This document shows positions 1 through 8,059 of a stretch of DNA of 59,285 nucleotides, piece by piece. The position numbers were made by a program, and so were the translations under genes. Under the pieces are notes generated by a model that worked only from the letters and a program-made list of their open reading frames with translations, was not told the DNA's origin and did not search any database. Positions within the stretch are counted from its first letter, which is position 1. Each line of letters begins with the position of its first letter. Origin of the DNA: Burkholderiales bacterium (GTDB lineage: Bacteria > Pseudomonadota > Gammaproteobacteria > Burkholderiales > Burkholderiaceae_C); contig RXJW01000103.1 of NCBI GenBank assembly GCA_003963005.1, forward strand, positions 1-59,285, read 5' to 3'.

Positions 1-304
1 GTTGGTGGGTCGCACCTCAACCTTATCCGGGACCACGATGGCCACCCTCTACGGGCCGCCTCGCCTAAAAACTTACACCACCTCGCGGGGCATCACCCCG
101 TCCGCGTGGAAATGGGTGGTCAACGTTGTTCTCAGTGCGCCAGCGGGGGTCAACGCTGTGCGGACTGCCGACGGCGTGCAGGTCTGCGCGACGGGGCCGG
201 CGCTGAGGACAGGTCTGTGCGACAGTGCCAACCAGCTCACCGGGCCGTACGCTAACGTTGGGCGAAACGGCCACAAGTAGGTGAAGGTTGGACAGGACGA
301 CCAC

Positions 305-352
305 GCCCAACGTTGCTGTCATATCGGCGGCCACCGCCGGTAAACGTTGGGC
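305..352. repeat. attC-like 48-bp imperfect hairpin
   Basis: GCCCAACGTT (305-314) and AACGTTGGGC (343-352) are perfect 10-bp inverted repeats. They include the integron core consensus pair RYYYAAC (GCCCAAC) and GTTRRRY (GTTGGGC) in the expected order. Inside lies a second short stem CGGCGG/CCGCCG (325-330 and 334-339) with a 3-nt loop. A further AACGTTGGGC copy sits at 254-263. The length is at the short end for attC, no integrase is in the window, and no clear cassette ORF lies upstream, so a decayed cassette end or an unrelated hairpin remain possible. Confidence 0.35.
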
Positions 353-470
353 GACGGATCCAAGGCCCCCACGGCGCATCATCAGGCGGCTCCGCCGGAG
401 GACATCGGTACAGGGATCACGTTGTCCAGCCAGGGGCGGGCGGGCTTGTGCACGCACCGTTCCGGGTGAC

Positions 471-500
471 TTCGCAATCAAATTTAATATTTAACATAAT
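471..500 (+). promoter_or_regulatory. Candidate sigma-70 promoter for the 588 operon
   Basis: TTCGCA (471-476) and CATAAT (495-500) are separated by 18 bp in an AT-rich patch that stands out against the GC-rich surroundings, about 90 bp upstream of the first lipoprotein gene. The -35 match is 4 of 6. Confidence 0.35.
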
Positions 501-587
501 GCACATTGTCGCCAGCACAAGCGCGCTCGCCAGCCTCGACAGTATTGAGGATTCGTCCCCAAGACACCTTGGGTACAACGAGGCGCC

Positions 588-923
588 ATGAACAACACCG
601 AACGCATCGGACGGCTGCGTGTCTGCCTGCTTGCTGCCGCCGTAACGACGACGGGTTGTGCCTCCGTGCGTGTCGACGATGCCGGTCGCACGCACATCGC
701 CGGACTCGTCTGGATGACCCTGCCACCAGCGCCCGAGGCCGGTGCGTCGGCCACCAAAGCGGCAGATGTCGTACGCGCCCGTACCGTGGGCCTCACGGTC
801 CAGCGCACGCCTGACGGCAGTGCCGTGGTGCTTGGCTACAGCGATGCCACGCTCGCCACGGTCTACAACAACAGCAGCGTGCGGTTGCCGCTGGATCAAC
901 CGAACCCCAAGAAGGTGGACTGA
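588..923 (+). CDS. Small putative lipoprotein
   Basis: 111-residue protein of unknown function. The N-terminus has a basic start, a hydrophobic stretch and the lipobox-like TTGC at about residues 21-24, so it is probably exported and lipid-anchored. The rest has no domain I recognise; it contains short beta-like segments ending in NSSVRLPLDQPN. The next gene, also a lipoprotein, begins 1 bp after its stop, which suggests one transcript and a shared role with the downstream GH46-like enzyme. Function is not assignable from sequence. Confidence 0.6.
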   Translation: MNNTERIGRLRVCLLAAAVTTTGCASVRVDDAGRTHIAGLVWMTLPPAPEAGASATKAADVVRARTVGLTVQRTPDGSAVVLGYSDATLATVYNNSSVRLPLDQPNPKKVD

Positions 924-924
924 C

Positions 925-1809
925 ATGCGCCACGCCCTGATCCCACTCCTCACGAGCGCTGCGCTGCTGGCCGGTTGCGCCAACAGCCAGAACGTGGTCT
1001 TTCTGACAAAGACCTCGATGGGCATCGACGTCAGCACGGAACCTTCCAGTGCAAGCATTGGCTACGACCGCTTCGAGGGCTATGTCGGGCCACGCTTCGA
1101 CAATGGTGCCGTGCCCCCGGTAGCAGCAAGTTTTGAGACCAACGGCCAACTCTTCGGCCGGGCGGTGCGTCAGGTGTACGCGACCGGCGAGGCGGCACGG
1201 GTCGTGACTTCCGCGGGAAGCGCAGCGCCAGCACCTGCGCCCACGGGCGACCACAAGGTGATGTTCTTCAGCACGGCCACGACCGTGGGTCTGAAACTGG
1301 GCTTCGGCAGTACCGGCTCCACTGACAACTTCACGTTCGGCTACAAGCGCCGCGAGGCCAGCGTCATTCCCATCACGCAAGGGCAATTCCCCGCCGTGGT
1401 GGCGACCATCCAAAATGATGTCACGGCGGATACCCGCACCGGCACGGAGTTTGGCGTTCAGCAGTACTTCGCCACTGGTGATGCAGCGGTCGCCGTCGCA
1501 GGCTTGAGGCCGGTCAAGGGCATGTTTCTGCGACGCTTCGACGCGCTGGATCAATCTCGCCACGCCCTGGCCGCAGCGTCGTGCCTGGCAGCGCTCGGCG
1601 ATGGCGATCTGCCGCGAGTCTGGGACAACGCCGACAGGCGCAAGCTTCTCAAGGCGCCTCTGGATGCCTCAGTGCTGAAATCAAGACCCGCGGCCCAGGC
1701 ACGCGATCTCTACATCACCGCCTTGGCCACACCCAACGAGGCTGACCAGGATTGGACAGATGCACTGGGTCGCCACAAAGATTTCGTCTGCGCGCTGGCG
1801 GGCCGCTGA
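925..1809 (+). CDS. Putative lipoprotein
   Basis: 294 residues starting MRHALIPLLTSAALLAGC, a typical type II signal with lipobox LAGC and Cys18 as the predicted lipidated residue. The mature part begins with NSQNVVFLTKTSMGID and contains a region around SIGYDRFEGYVGPR, which gives the impression of a family seen in several proteobacteria but which I cannot name. The ATG at 925 is chosen because it gives the signal peptide directly after the previous stop codon (921-923). The next gene follows 21 bp later, so the three genes from 588 to 3003 look like an operon. Confidence 0.65.
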   Translation: MRHALIPLLTSAALLAGCANSQNVVFLTKTSMGIDVSTEPSSASIGYDRFEGYVGPRFDNGAVPPVAASFETNGQLFGRAVRQVYATGEAARVVTSAGSAAPAPAPTGDHKVMFFSTATTVGLKLGFGSTGSTDNFTFGYKRREASVIPITQGQFPAVVATIQNDVTADTRTGTEFGVQQYFATGDAAVAVAGLRPVKGMFLRRFDALDQSRHALAAASCLAALGDGDLPRVWDNADRRKLLKAPLDASVLKSRPAAQARDLYITALATPNEADQDWTDALGRHKDFVCALAGR

Positions 1810-1830
1810 CGCGACACCGGGGAACTGTGC

Positions 1831-3003
1831 ATGCCCGTCATCCAGACGCGACTGGTATCTTGCTCGGACTGCGCGACCGAGACCGAATTCCTTCGCAACC
1901 TGGGGCTGACCGTCCTGGGCTGCAGCCCGACGGGCGGGCCGGGCGAGTGTCAGATCAGCTTCTTCGACCCTCGCCTCGCATCGGCAGAAGGCGCCGCCCT
2001 GCCGGCGTCGCCGGACGCCGCCGCCCTGCCCGGCGCCGCAGCCCTTGCGACTGCCCTCCCCGGTTCGCTCACGCCAACGCAGGCGCGGACCTGCAAGGCG
2101 ATCCTGAACCTGTTCGAAACCGGCGATGTGGTCGGTTTGTACGGCAGTGTCACGGTGCTTCCGGGCGACACGGGGCAGTTGACGTTCGGCCGCAGCCAGA
2201 CGACCCTTGGCAGCGGCAATCTGGCCCTGCTCATCGAGCGTTATGCGGGCAATCCTGCGGCCCGCTTCGGGCGGCGGCTGGCGGCACTGCTGCCACGACT
2301 GCAGGCGCGTGATGCCTCGTTGAATGACGACGAACACCTGAAGAACATCCTTCGTGCTTCGGCGGACGATCCGGTGATGCGAGATGTGCAAGACGACTTC
2401 TTCGACGACCAGTACTGGCAGCCCGCGCTGCGGGCCTGCAAGAGCTTGGGGATCTCGACCGCGCTGGGCAGTGCTGTCGTGTACGACAGCCACATCCAGG
2501 GCTCCTGGAAACTGATCCGGGACCGCACGACGGCTGCGCTGGGCGGCGCGCCACAGCAGGTCGGTGAACAGCGCTGGATCAGCGGGTATGTGCAGGCACG
2601 TCACGAATGGCTGGCGACGCACAGCAACACCTTGCTGCGCAAAACGGTCTATCGCATGGACGCGTTCGCCCGCCTGATCGCGCTGGGCAACTGGGGCCTC
2701 GCGCTGCCGATCGTGGTGCTCAATCGCGAGGTCTCGCTGCAGACCATGTCGGGACTGCCCCTGGACGCCTTCGACAGCCCCGCGCCCGGTACCCGCCCAC
2801 TGGCCCTGGCCAGCCCGATGCTCAAAGGCTTGGACGTACGCCTGTTGCAGCTCGGCCTGTCGGAGCTCGGCGTCGACGTGCGTGCCGACGCCATCTACGG
2901 ACAGGCCTCGCGTGATGCCGTGATTGCCTTGCAGCGACGCCAGGGCCTGCCGGCCACCGGCACGCTCGATGCCGCCGAGGTGCTCAGACTGGCCGCCAAG
3001 TAG
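1831..3003 (+). CDS. GH46 chitosanase-like enzyme with C-terminal peptidoglycan-binding domain
   Basis: 390 residues. Residues about 85-310 resemble the GH46 chitosanase (lysozyme-superfamily) fold: Glu96 in ILNLFE and Asp113 in PGDTGQLTFG have the 17-residue spacing close to the catalytic Glu/Asp pair of the family, followed by the TFGRSQTTLGSGNL segment. Residues about 325-390 form a PG_binding_1 domain (LLQLGLSELGVDV, then IYGQASRDAVIALQRRQGLPATG). The N-terminus is Cys-rich (C11, C14, C31, C40) and shows no Sec or Tat signal, unusual for a secreted glycosidase. The peptidoglycan-binding module suggests that cell-wall glycan, not chitosan, is the substrate; this is inference. It lies in an apparent operon with two lipoproteins. 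Confidence 0.65.
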   Translation: MPVIQTRLVSCSDCATETEFLRNLGLTVLGCSPTGGPGECQISFFDPRLASAEGAALPASPDAAALPGAAALATALPGSLTPTQARTCKAILNLFETGDVVGLYGSVTVLPGDTGQLTFGRSQTTLGSGNLALLIERYAGNPAARFGRRLAALLPRLQARDASLNDDEHLKNILRASADDPVMRDVQDDFFDDQYWQPALRACKSLGISTALGSAVVYDSHIQGSWKLIRDRTTAALGGAPQQVGEQRWISGYVQARHEWLATHSNTLLRKTVYRMDAFARLIALGNWGLALPIVVLNREVSLQTMSGLPLDAFDSPAPGTRPLALASPMLKGLDVRLLQLGLSELGVDVRADAIYGQASRDAVIALQRRQGLPATGTLDAAEVLRLAAK

Positions 3004-3044
3004 GCCGTCCGTGGCATCCGCGCAGTTCCTGCATATCCTGCGAG

Positions 3045-3278
3045 CTATCCGGGCGGGGCCTGCATCAGCACCAGGTAAATCCACACGGCCAGAGACACGG
3101 CGCCCACGCTGCCCAACACGACGGCCAGGCACACCAGACCGGGGCCGGAACATCGCTCGGCCAGCAATGCTGTCAGGGCCGCTGCCGACCAGGTCAACAG
3201 CCAGGCCGTTCGCCACCAGAAGGCTTGCACGTGGGCTGGCCGTGTCGTCGAACTGCTCTCTTCAGACGTTTCTTGCAT
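3045..3278 (-). CDS. Small membrane protein
   Basis: About 77 residues starting MQETSEESSS (ATG at 3278). A short acidic-polar cytosolic leader is followed by two hydrophobic segments (around residues 20-38 and 45-70), so it is likely an inner-membrane hairpin. It overlaps the 3' end of the hybrid kinase gene by 17 bp and so is probably translationally coupled to it. No family is recognised. An upstream in-frame start at 3290 is possible. Confidence 0.45.
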   Translation of the reverse strand: MQETSEESSSTTRPAHVQAFWWRTAWLLTWSAAALTALLAERCSGPGLVCLAVVLGSVGAVSLAVWIYLVLMQAPPG

Positions 3279-5265
3279 GCTGCACGTCAATCGGCGGAAT
3301 CGACTCGCCCATCGTCAGCGCGCCTTCCTGCCCGTGCGGTGCGCTGGCATGTCGATGCAGAGCGACATTCAGGTGCTTGAAGAGCACGACCGGCCGGACC
3401 GGCTTGTGGAGCATTTGGGCGCCCGAGGCGTGGACCTTGGCAAGTTCGTCGGGGCTGGTTTCACCCGACACGATGAGCACGGCGACCCGCGCGGCGCTGC
3501 CAAAGCGCAGGCTGCAATGCGCCTTGACGCAGGCGACGGCCTCAAGCCCGGTGGCCCCTTCAAGACGGTAGTCGGAGACGATGGCTGCCGGACAGGCGGC
3601 CACGGCGTCCAGGGCCTCGAGCGCCTCGTCGGCATCGTGGCCCACCACCACGCGGCATCCGAAGGCTTGCAACGTGGTCTCGGTGGCGCGCAGGCTCATG
3701 TCGTCATCGTCGATCAGCACGATCAGCGCATCGGCGACGTGGTTGCGCAGGCTGGCCGCGTCGTCCGTCGTGACGGGCGAGCGGGCATAACGGCGCCGAT
3801 CAGCACACAGCGGCAGGGTGATGGTGAAGATGCTTCCGCGCCCGACGCGTGAGGTGAGACGCAAGCCCAAGCCGAGCAGCTTGACGTGTTCGCGGACGAT
3901 GGCCAGGCCCAATCCGAAGCCCAGTTGCCGGTTGCGGCCCGGATTGCCAAGCTGGTAGAAGGGTTCGAACACCCGTTCCCTTTCTGCCCGGGCAATGCCG
4001 CCGCCAGTGTCGGCGATACGAATGCGCACCAGGCCCCCTCGCCTGCCCACACGCACCACGACGCGCCCGCGCGCCGTGTAGCTGATCGCGTTGTGCAGAA
4101 GGTTGCCGATGACGCGATCAAGCAGCATGCGGTCCGTCCGGACCAGCAGATTCGGCTCGATGCCGACATCGAGAACCAGGCCCTTGGCCACGGCGAGGGG
4201 CTCGAAATAAGAATGGCGGCGCGCGCCCAGATCATCCAGCGAGAACACGTCCGGCTTCGGCGTGACGGCACCCGACATCAACTTGCTGATTTCGAGCACG
4301 GCCTCCAGCAGCTTGCCCATCGCATCAACGGCCTGACCGGCCCCGGTGATGCTCGCGTCGAGCTTGGCGTCCTGGTTGTGCCGCGCGATGGCGGCGAGGT
4401 ACTGCGTCACGGCGTGCATGGGCTGACGCAGGTCGTGGGAGGCTGCCGCCATGAACACGGTTTTGGCGGCATGGGCACGCTCGGCTTCTTCACGGGCCAG
4501 CACGGCTTCCTGCCGTGCCGTCTCGGATTGACATTGCTCGAGTTGCAGTCGCTCCACGAGGGACGCGATGCGCAGTTGTCCGGCGATCGCGCTGCTCAGG
4601 GCGGCCTCCTGGCGGTGCGCGCTGAAGATGGCGGTGGCCCCCAGCAGCAGGAAGCCGAGCGCGCAGACCACATACTCGGGCTGCCAGGTGCGCAACAGGC
4701 CAGCCGAAAACACCAAGGCGATGAGGCTCACGTGGATCGTGACCAGGGGTCGGTAGCCCGCCAGCGCTGCAGAAGCGCCGAGCAGCACCATGGACATGCC
4801 CACCAGGATCACCACGACGGCCCAGGGCGCCGGGGCAGGAATGAGCACCCAGCCCGCAGCGCCCCACAAGACCGCGCACAAGTGCGACCCCCAGGTGTAC
4901 TGGCGGGCCAGCCACGACGACATGCCGCCGGACGGGCCCGTCTTGCGGCCCGCAAGCGAGGTGTGCAGTCCGTGCGCCAGAACCAGGGTGACCACGCCGA
5001 CCCAGGTCCAGACCAGTCGGCGGTGGCGTGCGTCAGCATCGTCGTCCCCGGAACCCCAGGTGGCGGCGATGGCCAGTGTCAGAGCCGCCAGCAAGCCCAG
5101 GAGCAGCGTCCGAGGTGTCGCATCCACGACGCCCTGAAACAGGCGTTCGTTGACCAGTTGGCGCTCCGTGCCGGGATCCAGTTGCAGAGACACGCCGCTC
5201 CCAGGCCCTGGTGCCTCACCGGGTGCGCCATCAGGCCAACTGTGGAGACGGTTTGAAACGGTCAT
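3262..5265 (-). CDS. Hybrid sensor histidine kinase/response regulator
   Basis: 667 residues with the start at 5265 (MTVSNRLHSW). Residues about 50-215 hold five to six membrane helices; a coiled region (about 235-270) leads to the HisKA H-box SHDLRQP with His277. The HATPase domain shows the N-box (NLLHNA, Asn391), G1 box DTGGGI and G2 box GFGLGLAIV. A receiver domain (about 513-640) has the acidic pocket IDDDD, the phospho-acceptor Asp565 in VSDYRLEG and Lys621 in HKPVRP. The layout is like RpfC/BarA-type membrane hybrids, but no partner regulator or ligand-binding domain is evident. A small membrane protein overlaps its end. Signal unknown. Confidence 0.85.
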   Translation of the reverse strand: MTVSNRLHSWPDGAPGEAPGPGSGVSLQLDPGTERQLVNERLFQGVVDATPRTLLLGLLAALTLAIAATWGSGDDDADARHRRLVWTWVGVVTLVLAHGLHTSLAGRKTGPSGGMSSWLARQYTWGSHLCAVLWGAAGWVLIPAPAPWAVVVILVGMSMVLLGASAALAGYRPLVTIHVSLIALVFSAGLLRTWQPEYVVCALGFLLLGATAIFSAHRQEAALSSAIAGQLRIASLVERLQLEQCQSETARQEAVLAREEAERAHAAKTVFMAAASHDLRQPMHAVTQYLAAIARHNQDAKLDASITGAGQAVDAMGKLLEAVLEISKLMSGAVTPKPDVFSLDDLGARRHSYFEPLAVAKGLVLDVGIEPNLLVRTDRMLLDRVIGNLLHNAISYTARGRVVVRVGRRGGLVRIRIADTGGGIARAERERVFEPFYQLGNPGRNRQLGFGLGLAIVREHVKLLGLGLRLTSRVGRGSIFTITLPLCADRRRYARSPVTTDDAASLRNHVADALIVLIDDDDMSLRATETTLQAFGCRVVVGHDADEALEALDAVAACPAAIVSDYRLEGATGLEAVACVKAHCSLRFGSAARVAVLIVSGETSPDELAKVHASGAQMLHKPVRPVVLFKHLNVALHRHASAPHGQEGALTMGESIPPIDVQHARNV

Positions 5266-5634
5266 GTGATCGCTGGACGTGGGGCATGACGCGGCGGCTT
5301 GACCCCGGGTGCGATGCCGCCGTGCTGGCACCACCCCCGTGCAAGGCCAGGCCTGTATCCGGGGCTCCGCGCATCCCACGCTGCTCGGATGGCGCCGGTT
5401 CGACCTTGCTGCGGCCGATCGTAGGAAGGCACCCGCAGGTGGAACCTTCTTGCGACGAGTCGCCCCAGGTTGGAACGAGTTGCCGCTACGAAGCCACCAA
5501 TCGCCCAACCGGCGATTTCAGGCCGGGATATGCGGCCCGTCATCGCTCCATGCATGGCGCGCATAGGGTTTTCCCTTGTATGTCACAGAGTAAACCCTAA
5601 TATGAGCCTCTCCAAGACACCGAAGGGAACCCAC
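5266..5634. other. Intergenic region between divergent genes
   Basis: 369 bp with no convincing coding sequence. It must contain the leftward promoter of the hybrid kinase and the rightward promoter of the small ORF at 5635. An imperfect hairpin lies near 5426-5450 (AAGG-CACC, CGCA loop, GGTG-GAA-CCTT). Nothing else is recognised. Confidence 0.4.
5576..5603 (+). promoter_or_regulatory. Candidate sigma-70 promoter upstream of the 32-aa ORF
   Basis: TTGTAT (5576-5581) and TAATAT (5598-5603) have a 16-bp spacer. They sit about 30 bp upstream of an ATG preceded by a GAAGGGA Shine-Dalgarno sequence (about 5622-5628). This short unit is the only AT-richer stretch in the neighbourhood. Confidence 0.45.
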
Positions 5635-5733
5635 ATGGAACTGATGATCACCACCTTGATCCTGGCCACCCTGGCTACCGCCGGCCATCTTCGCGATGCG
5701 ATGGGCCGGGGCTACGGCAAGCCCACGCGCTGA
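5635..5733 (+). CDS. Short ORF, predicted 32-aa membrane-active or secreted peptide
   Basis: MELMITTLILATLATAGH followed by a basic, glycine-containing tail ending GRGYGKPTR. A strong Shine-Dalgarno sequence (GAAGGGA) lies about 7 bp before the ATG and a plausible promoter lies just upstream, which is why this very short frame is listed. The hydrophobic first half could be one short membrane helix. No family is recognised. An in-frame ATG at 5602 would add 11 residues but has no ribosome site. Confidence 0.4.
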   Translation: MELMITTLILATLATAGHLRDAMGRGYGKPTR

Positions 5734-5842
5734 CGGGCGGCGCCAAGGCGCCTCGCGCACTCGCCGGCCCGCTGGTTGCCGCATGCCGCGTGCACGCCGT
5801 GCCCGCTATCCTCGCAGCGGATTCGCTCAACGAGACCCCCGC

Positions 5843-7264
5843 ATGACGCTCCACTGCGATGTCGCCATCATCGGCGCTGGCACAGCCGGCATGGCGGCCT
5901 ACCGCGCCGCACGAGCACACACCGACAAGGTGTTGCTGATCGAATCGGCACACTACGGCACGACCTGCGCCCGGGTGGGCTGCATGCCGAGCAAGCTGCT
6001 GATCGCTGCCGCCGACGCCGCGCAGGCGGTACGTGATGCGCCGCGGTTCGGCGTCCGCACTGAAGCGCCGAAGATTGACGGACGCGCCGTCATGCAAAGG
6101 GTGCGCAGCGAGCGCGACCGCTTTGTCGGCTTTGTGCTGGACACCGTGCAAGCATGGCCATCGGCAACGCGGCTGTGGGGCCGCGGCCGCTTCGAGGCGC
6201 CGGGCCTGCTCGACGTCGATGGCCAGCGCGTGCAAGCCCGGGCCGTGGTCATCGCAACCGGCTCCCGGCCGTTCGTTCCCGCCGGCTGGCGTGAACGGCT
6301 GGGCCGGCAGCTGATCGTCAACGACGATGTCTTCGATTGGACGGACCTGCCGCGCTCCGTGGCCGTGGTCGGCGCCGGCGTGATCGGCCTGGAGCTCGCG
6401 ATGGCGCTCCACAAGCTCGGCGTGCGGGTGCGTCTGTTCGGGCGCAGCCGGCGAATCGGTCCGTTGACCGACCCCGAACTGCAGGAACTGACCCGCCAGT
6501 TGGTCGCCGAAGACCTGCCGGTGACGCTCGATGCGTCGGACCTCGCGCCCATGCTGGACGGGGATGACGTCGTCATCGGCAGCGAGCGCTTCGAGCTGCT
6601 GCTTTGTGCCGCAGGCCGCCGCGCCAATCTGGACGACCTCGGGCTCGAACACCTGGCCCTGCCCCGCCGCCACGACGGTCAGCCGGACATCGACCGGCAT
6701 ACCGGGCAGTGGGCTGCGTCGCCGGTGTTCGTGGCAGGCGACGTCGCAGACGATCGGCCGCTGCTGCACGAAGCGGCTGATGCAGGACGGATTGCAGGGG
6801 ACAACGCAGCGCGCTGGCCGCAGGTTCATCACCGCCCTCGCCGTGCGCCGCTGGCCGTCGTCTTCAGTGATCCGCAGATCGCGATTGCCGGCGCCAGTCA
6901 CGCCGAACTCACGGCTGCCGGCACCGCCTTCGACATCGGCCGCGTGAGCTTCGCCGACCAGGGGCGCAGCCGCGTGATGGGCGTCAACCGTGGCGGGCTG
7001 CACGTGTATGCCGAGCACGCGACCGGTCGGCTGCTCGGCGCCGAGATGATCGGCCCCGCCGCCGAGCATCTCGGCCATCTGCTGGCCTGGAGCGTCCAGC
7101 GAGGTGACACGGTGCGCCAGATGCTGGATTTTCCTTTCTACCATCCGGTCGTCGAGGAAGGCCTGCGCACGGCGCTGCGCCAGCTCAGCAGTGACCTGCA
7201 CCTCCCTCCCCCACCGCCGGAGACCGGCCTGGACGGTGATACCTCCGCGGAAGCCGGTGCATGA
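5843..7264 (+). CDS. Dihydrolipoyl dehydrogenase-like flavoprotein disulfide reductase
   Basis: 473 residues, class I pyridine nucleotide-disulfide oxidoreductase. The N-terminal FAD motif is VAIIGAGTAGMAAY, the redox-active pair is Cys42/Cys47 in TCARVGCMPSK, the NAD(P) Rossmann motif is VAVVGAGVIGLELA, the second FAD motif is VFVAGDVADDR, and the C-terminal dimer-domain base is FYHPVVEEGL. The family oxidises dihydrolipoamide or similar dithiols with NAD+. No 2-oxoacid dehydrogenase E1/E2 genes are nearby, so this is a stand-alone paralogue whose substrate is uncertain (mercuric or glutathione reductase-like roles cannot be excluded). It has a proline-rich tail after the catalytic domain. 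Confidence 0.8.
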   Translation: MTLHCDVAIIGAGTAGMAAYRAARAHTDKVLLIESAHYGTTCARVGCMPSKLLIAAADAAQAVRDAPRFGVRTEAPKIDGRAVMQRVRSERDRFVGFVLDTVQAWPSATRLWGRGRFEAPGLLDVDGQRVQARAVVIATGSRPFVPAGWRERLGRQLIVNDDVFDWTDLPRSVAVVGAGVIGLELAMALHKLGVRVRLFGRSRRIGPLTDPELQELTRQLVAEDLPVTLDASDLAPMLDGDDVVIGSERFELLLCAAGRRANLDDLGLEHLALPRRHDGQPDIDRHTGQWAASPVFVAGDVADDRPLLHEAADAGRIAGDNAARWPQVHHRPRRAPLAVVFSDPQIAIAGASHAELTAAGTAFDIGRVSFADQGRSRVMGVNRGGLHVYAEHATGRLLGAEMIGPAAEHLGHLLAWSVQRGDTVRQMLDFPFYHPVVEEGLRTALRQLSSDLHLPPPPPETGLDGDTSAEAGA

Positions 7265-7282
7265 AAAGCTAGGATGGCGCGC

Positions 7283-8053
7283 ATGAAGAAGTTCGCCACC
7301 TGGAATGTCAACTCTCTGGCCATCCGCCTGCCACAGGTACTGGAGTGGCTGGCCGCGCATTCGGTCGATGCGCTCGTCCTTCAGGAAACCAAGCTCACCG
7401 ACGACAAGTTCCCCACGGCCGACTTCGGCGCCGCGGGCTGGCAGGTCCAGTGGTTCGGGCAGAAGACCTACAACGGCGTCGCCCTGATCAGCCGTGAACG
7501 TGCCAGCGACATCGTCAAGAACATCCCCGGCTTCCCGGATGAGCAGGCCCGCGTCATTGCCGGTACCGTGGACGGCATTCGAGTGATTGGTGGCTACTTT
7601 CCGAACGGGCAGGCGCCCGGCAGCGAGAAGTTCGCCTACAAGATGGCCTGGCTCGACGCCCTGCGCCTGTGGCTCACCGATGAACTGCAAAAGCACCCGC
7701 AGCTCGTGCTGATGGGCGACTTCAACATCGCCCCTGAAGACCGCGATGTGTACGACCCGGTGGCCTGGGCCGGCCAGATCCATTGCACCCCCGAGGAACG
7801 CCAGCACTTCCAGCAATTGCTGGGCCTGGGACTCAGCGACGCCTTCCGCCTCTTCGAGCAGCCGCCCAAGAGCTGGAGCTGGTGGGATTACCGCAACCTC
7901 GCCTTCCGCAAGAACCAGGGTCTGCGTATCGATCACGTGCTGGTCAGTGAGGCACTGAAGCCGCGCGTGGCGGGCTGCGAGATCGACAAGCTGCCGCGAA
8001 AGAACGAGCGCCCCAGCGACCACGCACCAGTCATCGTCACGATCGACGCCTGA
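7283..8053 (+). CDS. xth: Exodeoxyribonuclease III
   Basis: 256 residues of the EEP (exonuclease-endonuclease-phosphatase) fold: TWNVNSL at the N-terminus, the metal-binding Glu in LQETKL, LMGDFNIAP, and the C-terminal SDHAPVIV with the catalytic Asp-His. Acts on AP sites and 3' ends in base excision repair. ATG 7283 (MKKFATWNVNS) is chosen because it matches the usual family start and has a TAGGA sequence about 9 bp upstream; an ATG at 7274 is also in frame. It follows the flavoprotein gene by 18 bp. Confidence 0.93.
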   Translation: MKKFATWNVNSLAIRLPQVLEWLAAHSVDALVLQETKLTDDKFPTADFGAAGWQVQWFGQKTYNGVALISRERASDIVKNIPGFPDEQARVIAGTVDGIRVIGGYFPNGQAPGSEKFAYKMAWLDALRLWLTDELQKHPQLVLMGDFNIAPEDRDVYDPVAWAGQIHCTPEERQHFQQLLGLGLSDAFRLFEQPPKSWSWWDYRNLAFRKNQGLRIDHVLVSEALKPRVAGCEIDKLPRKNERPSDHAPVIVTIDA

Positions 8054-8059
8054 AGGCGG

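Larger units (their letters stand above)
1..587. other. Non-coding leader region with palindromic repeats
   Basis: No convincing gene is seen; open frames here are short and have no family resemblance, signal or ribosome site. The region carries repeated CAACGTTG-like octamers (around 121, 254, 308 and 343), two GGTCAACG copies 30 bp apart (118-125 and 148-155) and a hairpin GGCGG-CT-CCGCC at 385-396. The repeats at 118-155 could be end repeats of a decayed IS21-type element, and the later ones look like integron attC core sites; both are guesses. The segment 470-510 is AT-rich and probably holds the promoter of the next gene. Confidence 0.4.

Noticed and set aside
5738..5752. GGCGCC-AA-GGCGCC-type hairpin
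   Set aside because: No T-run follows, so it is not called a terminator; such short GC palindromes are expected by chance here.
5675..8023. Long open frame on the minus strand, 782 codons
   Set aside because: Antisense to the clearly identified lipoamide dehydrogenase-like and xth genes; no family resemblance and typical GC-rich shadow composition.
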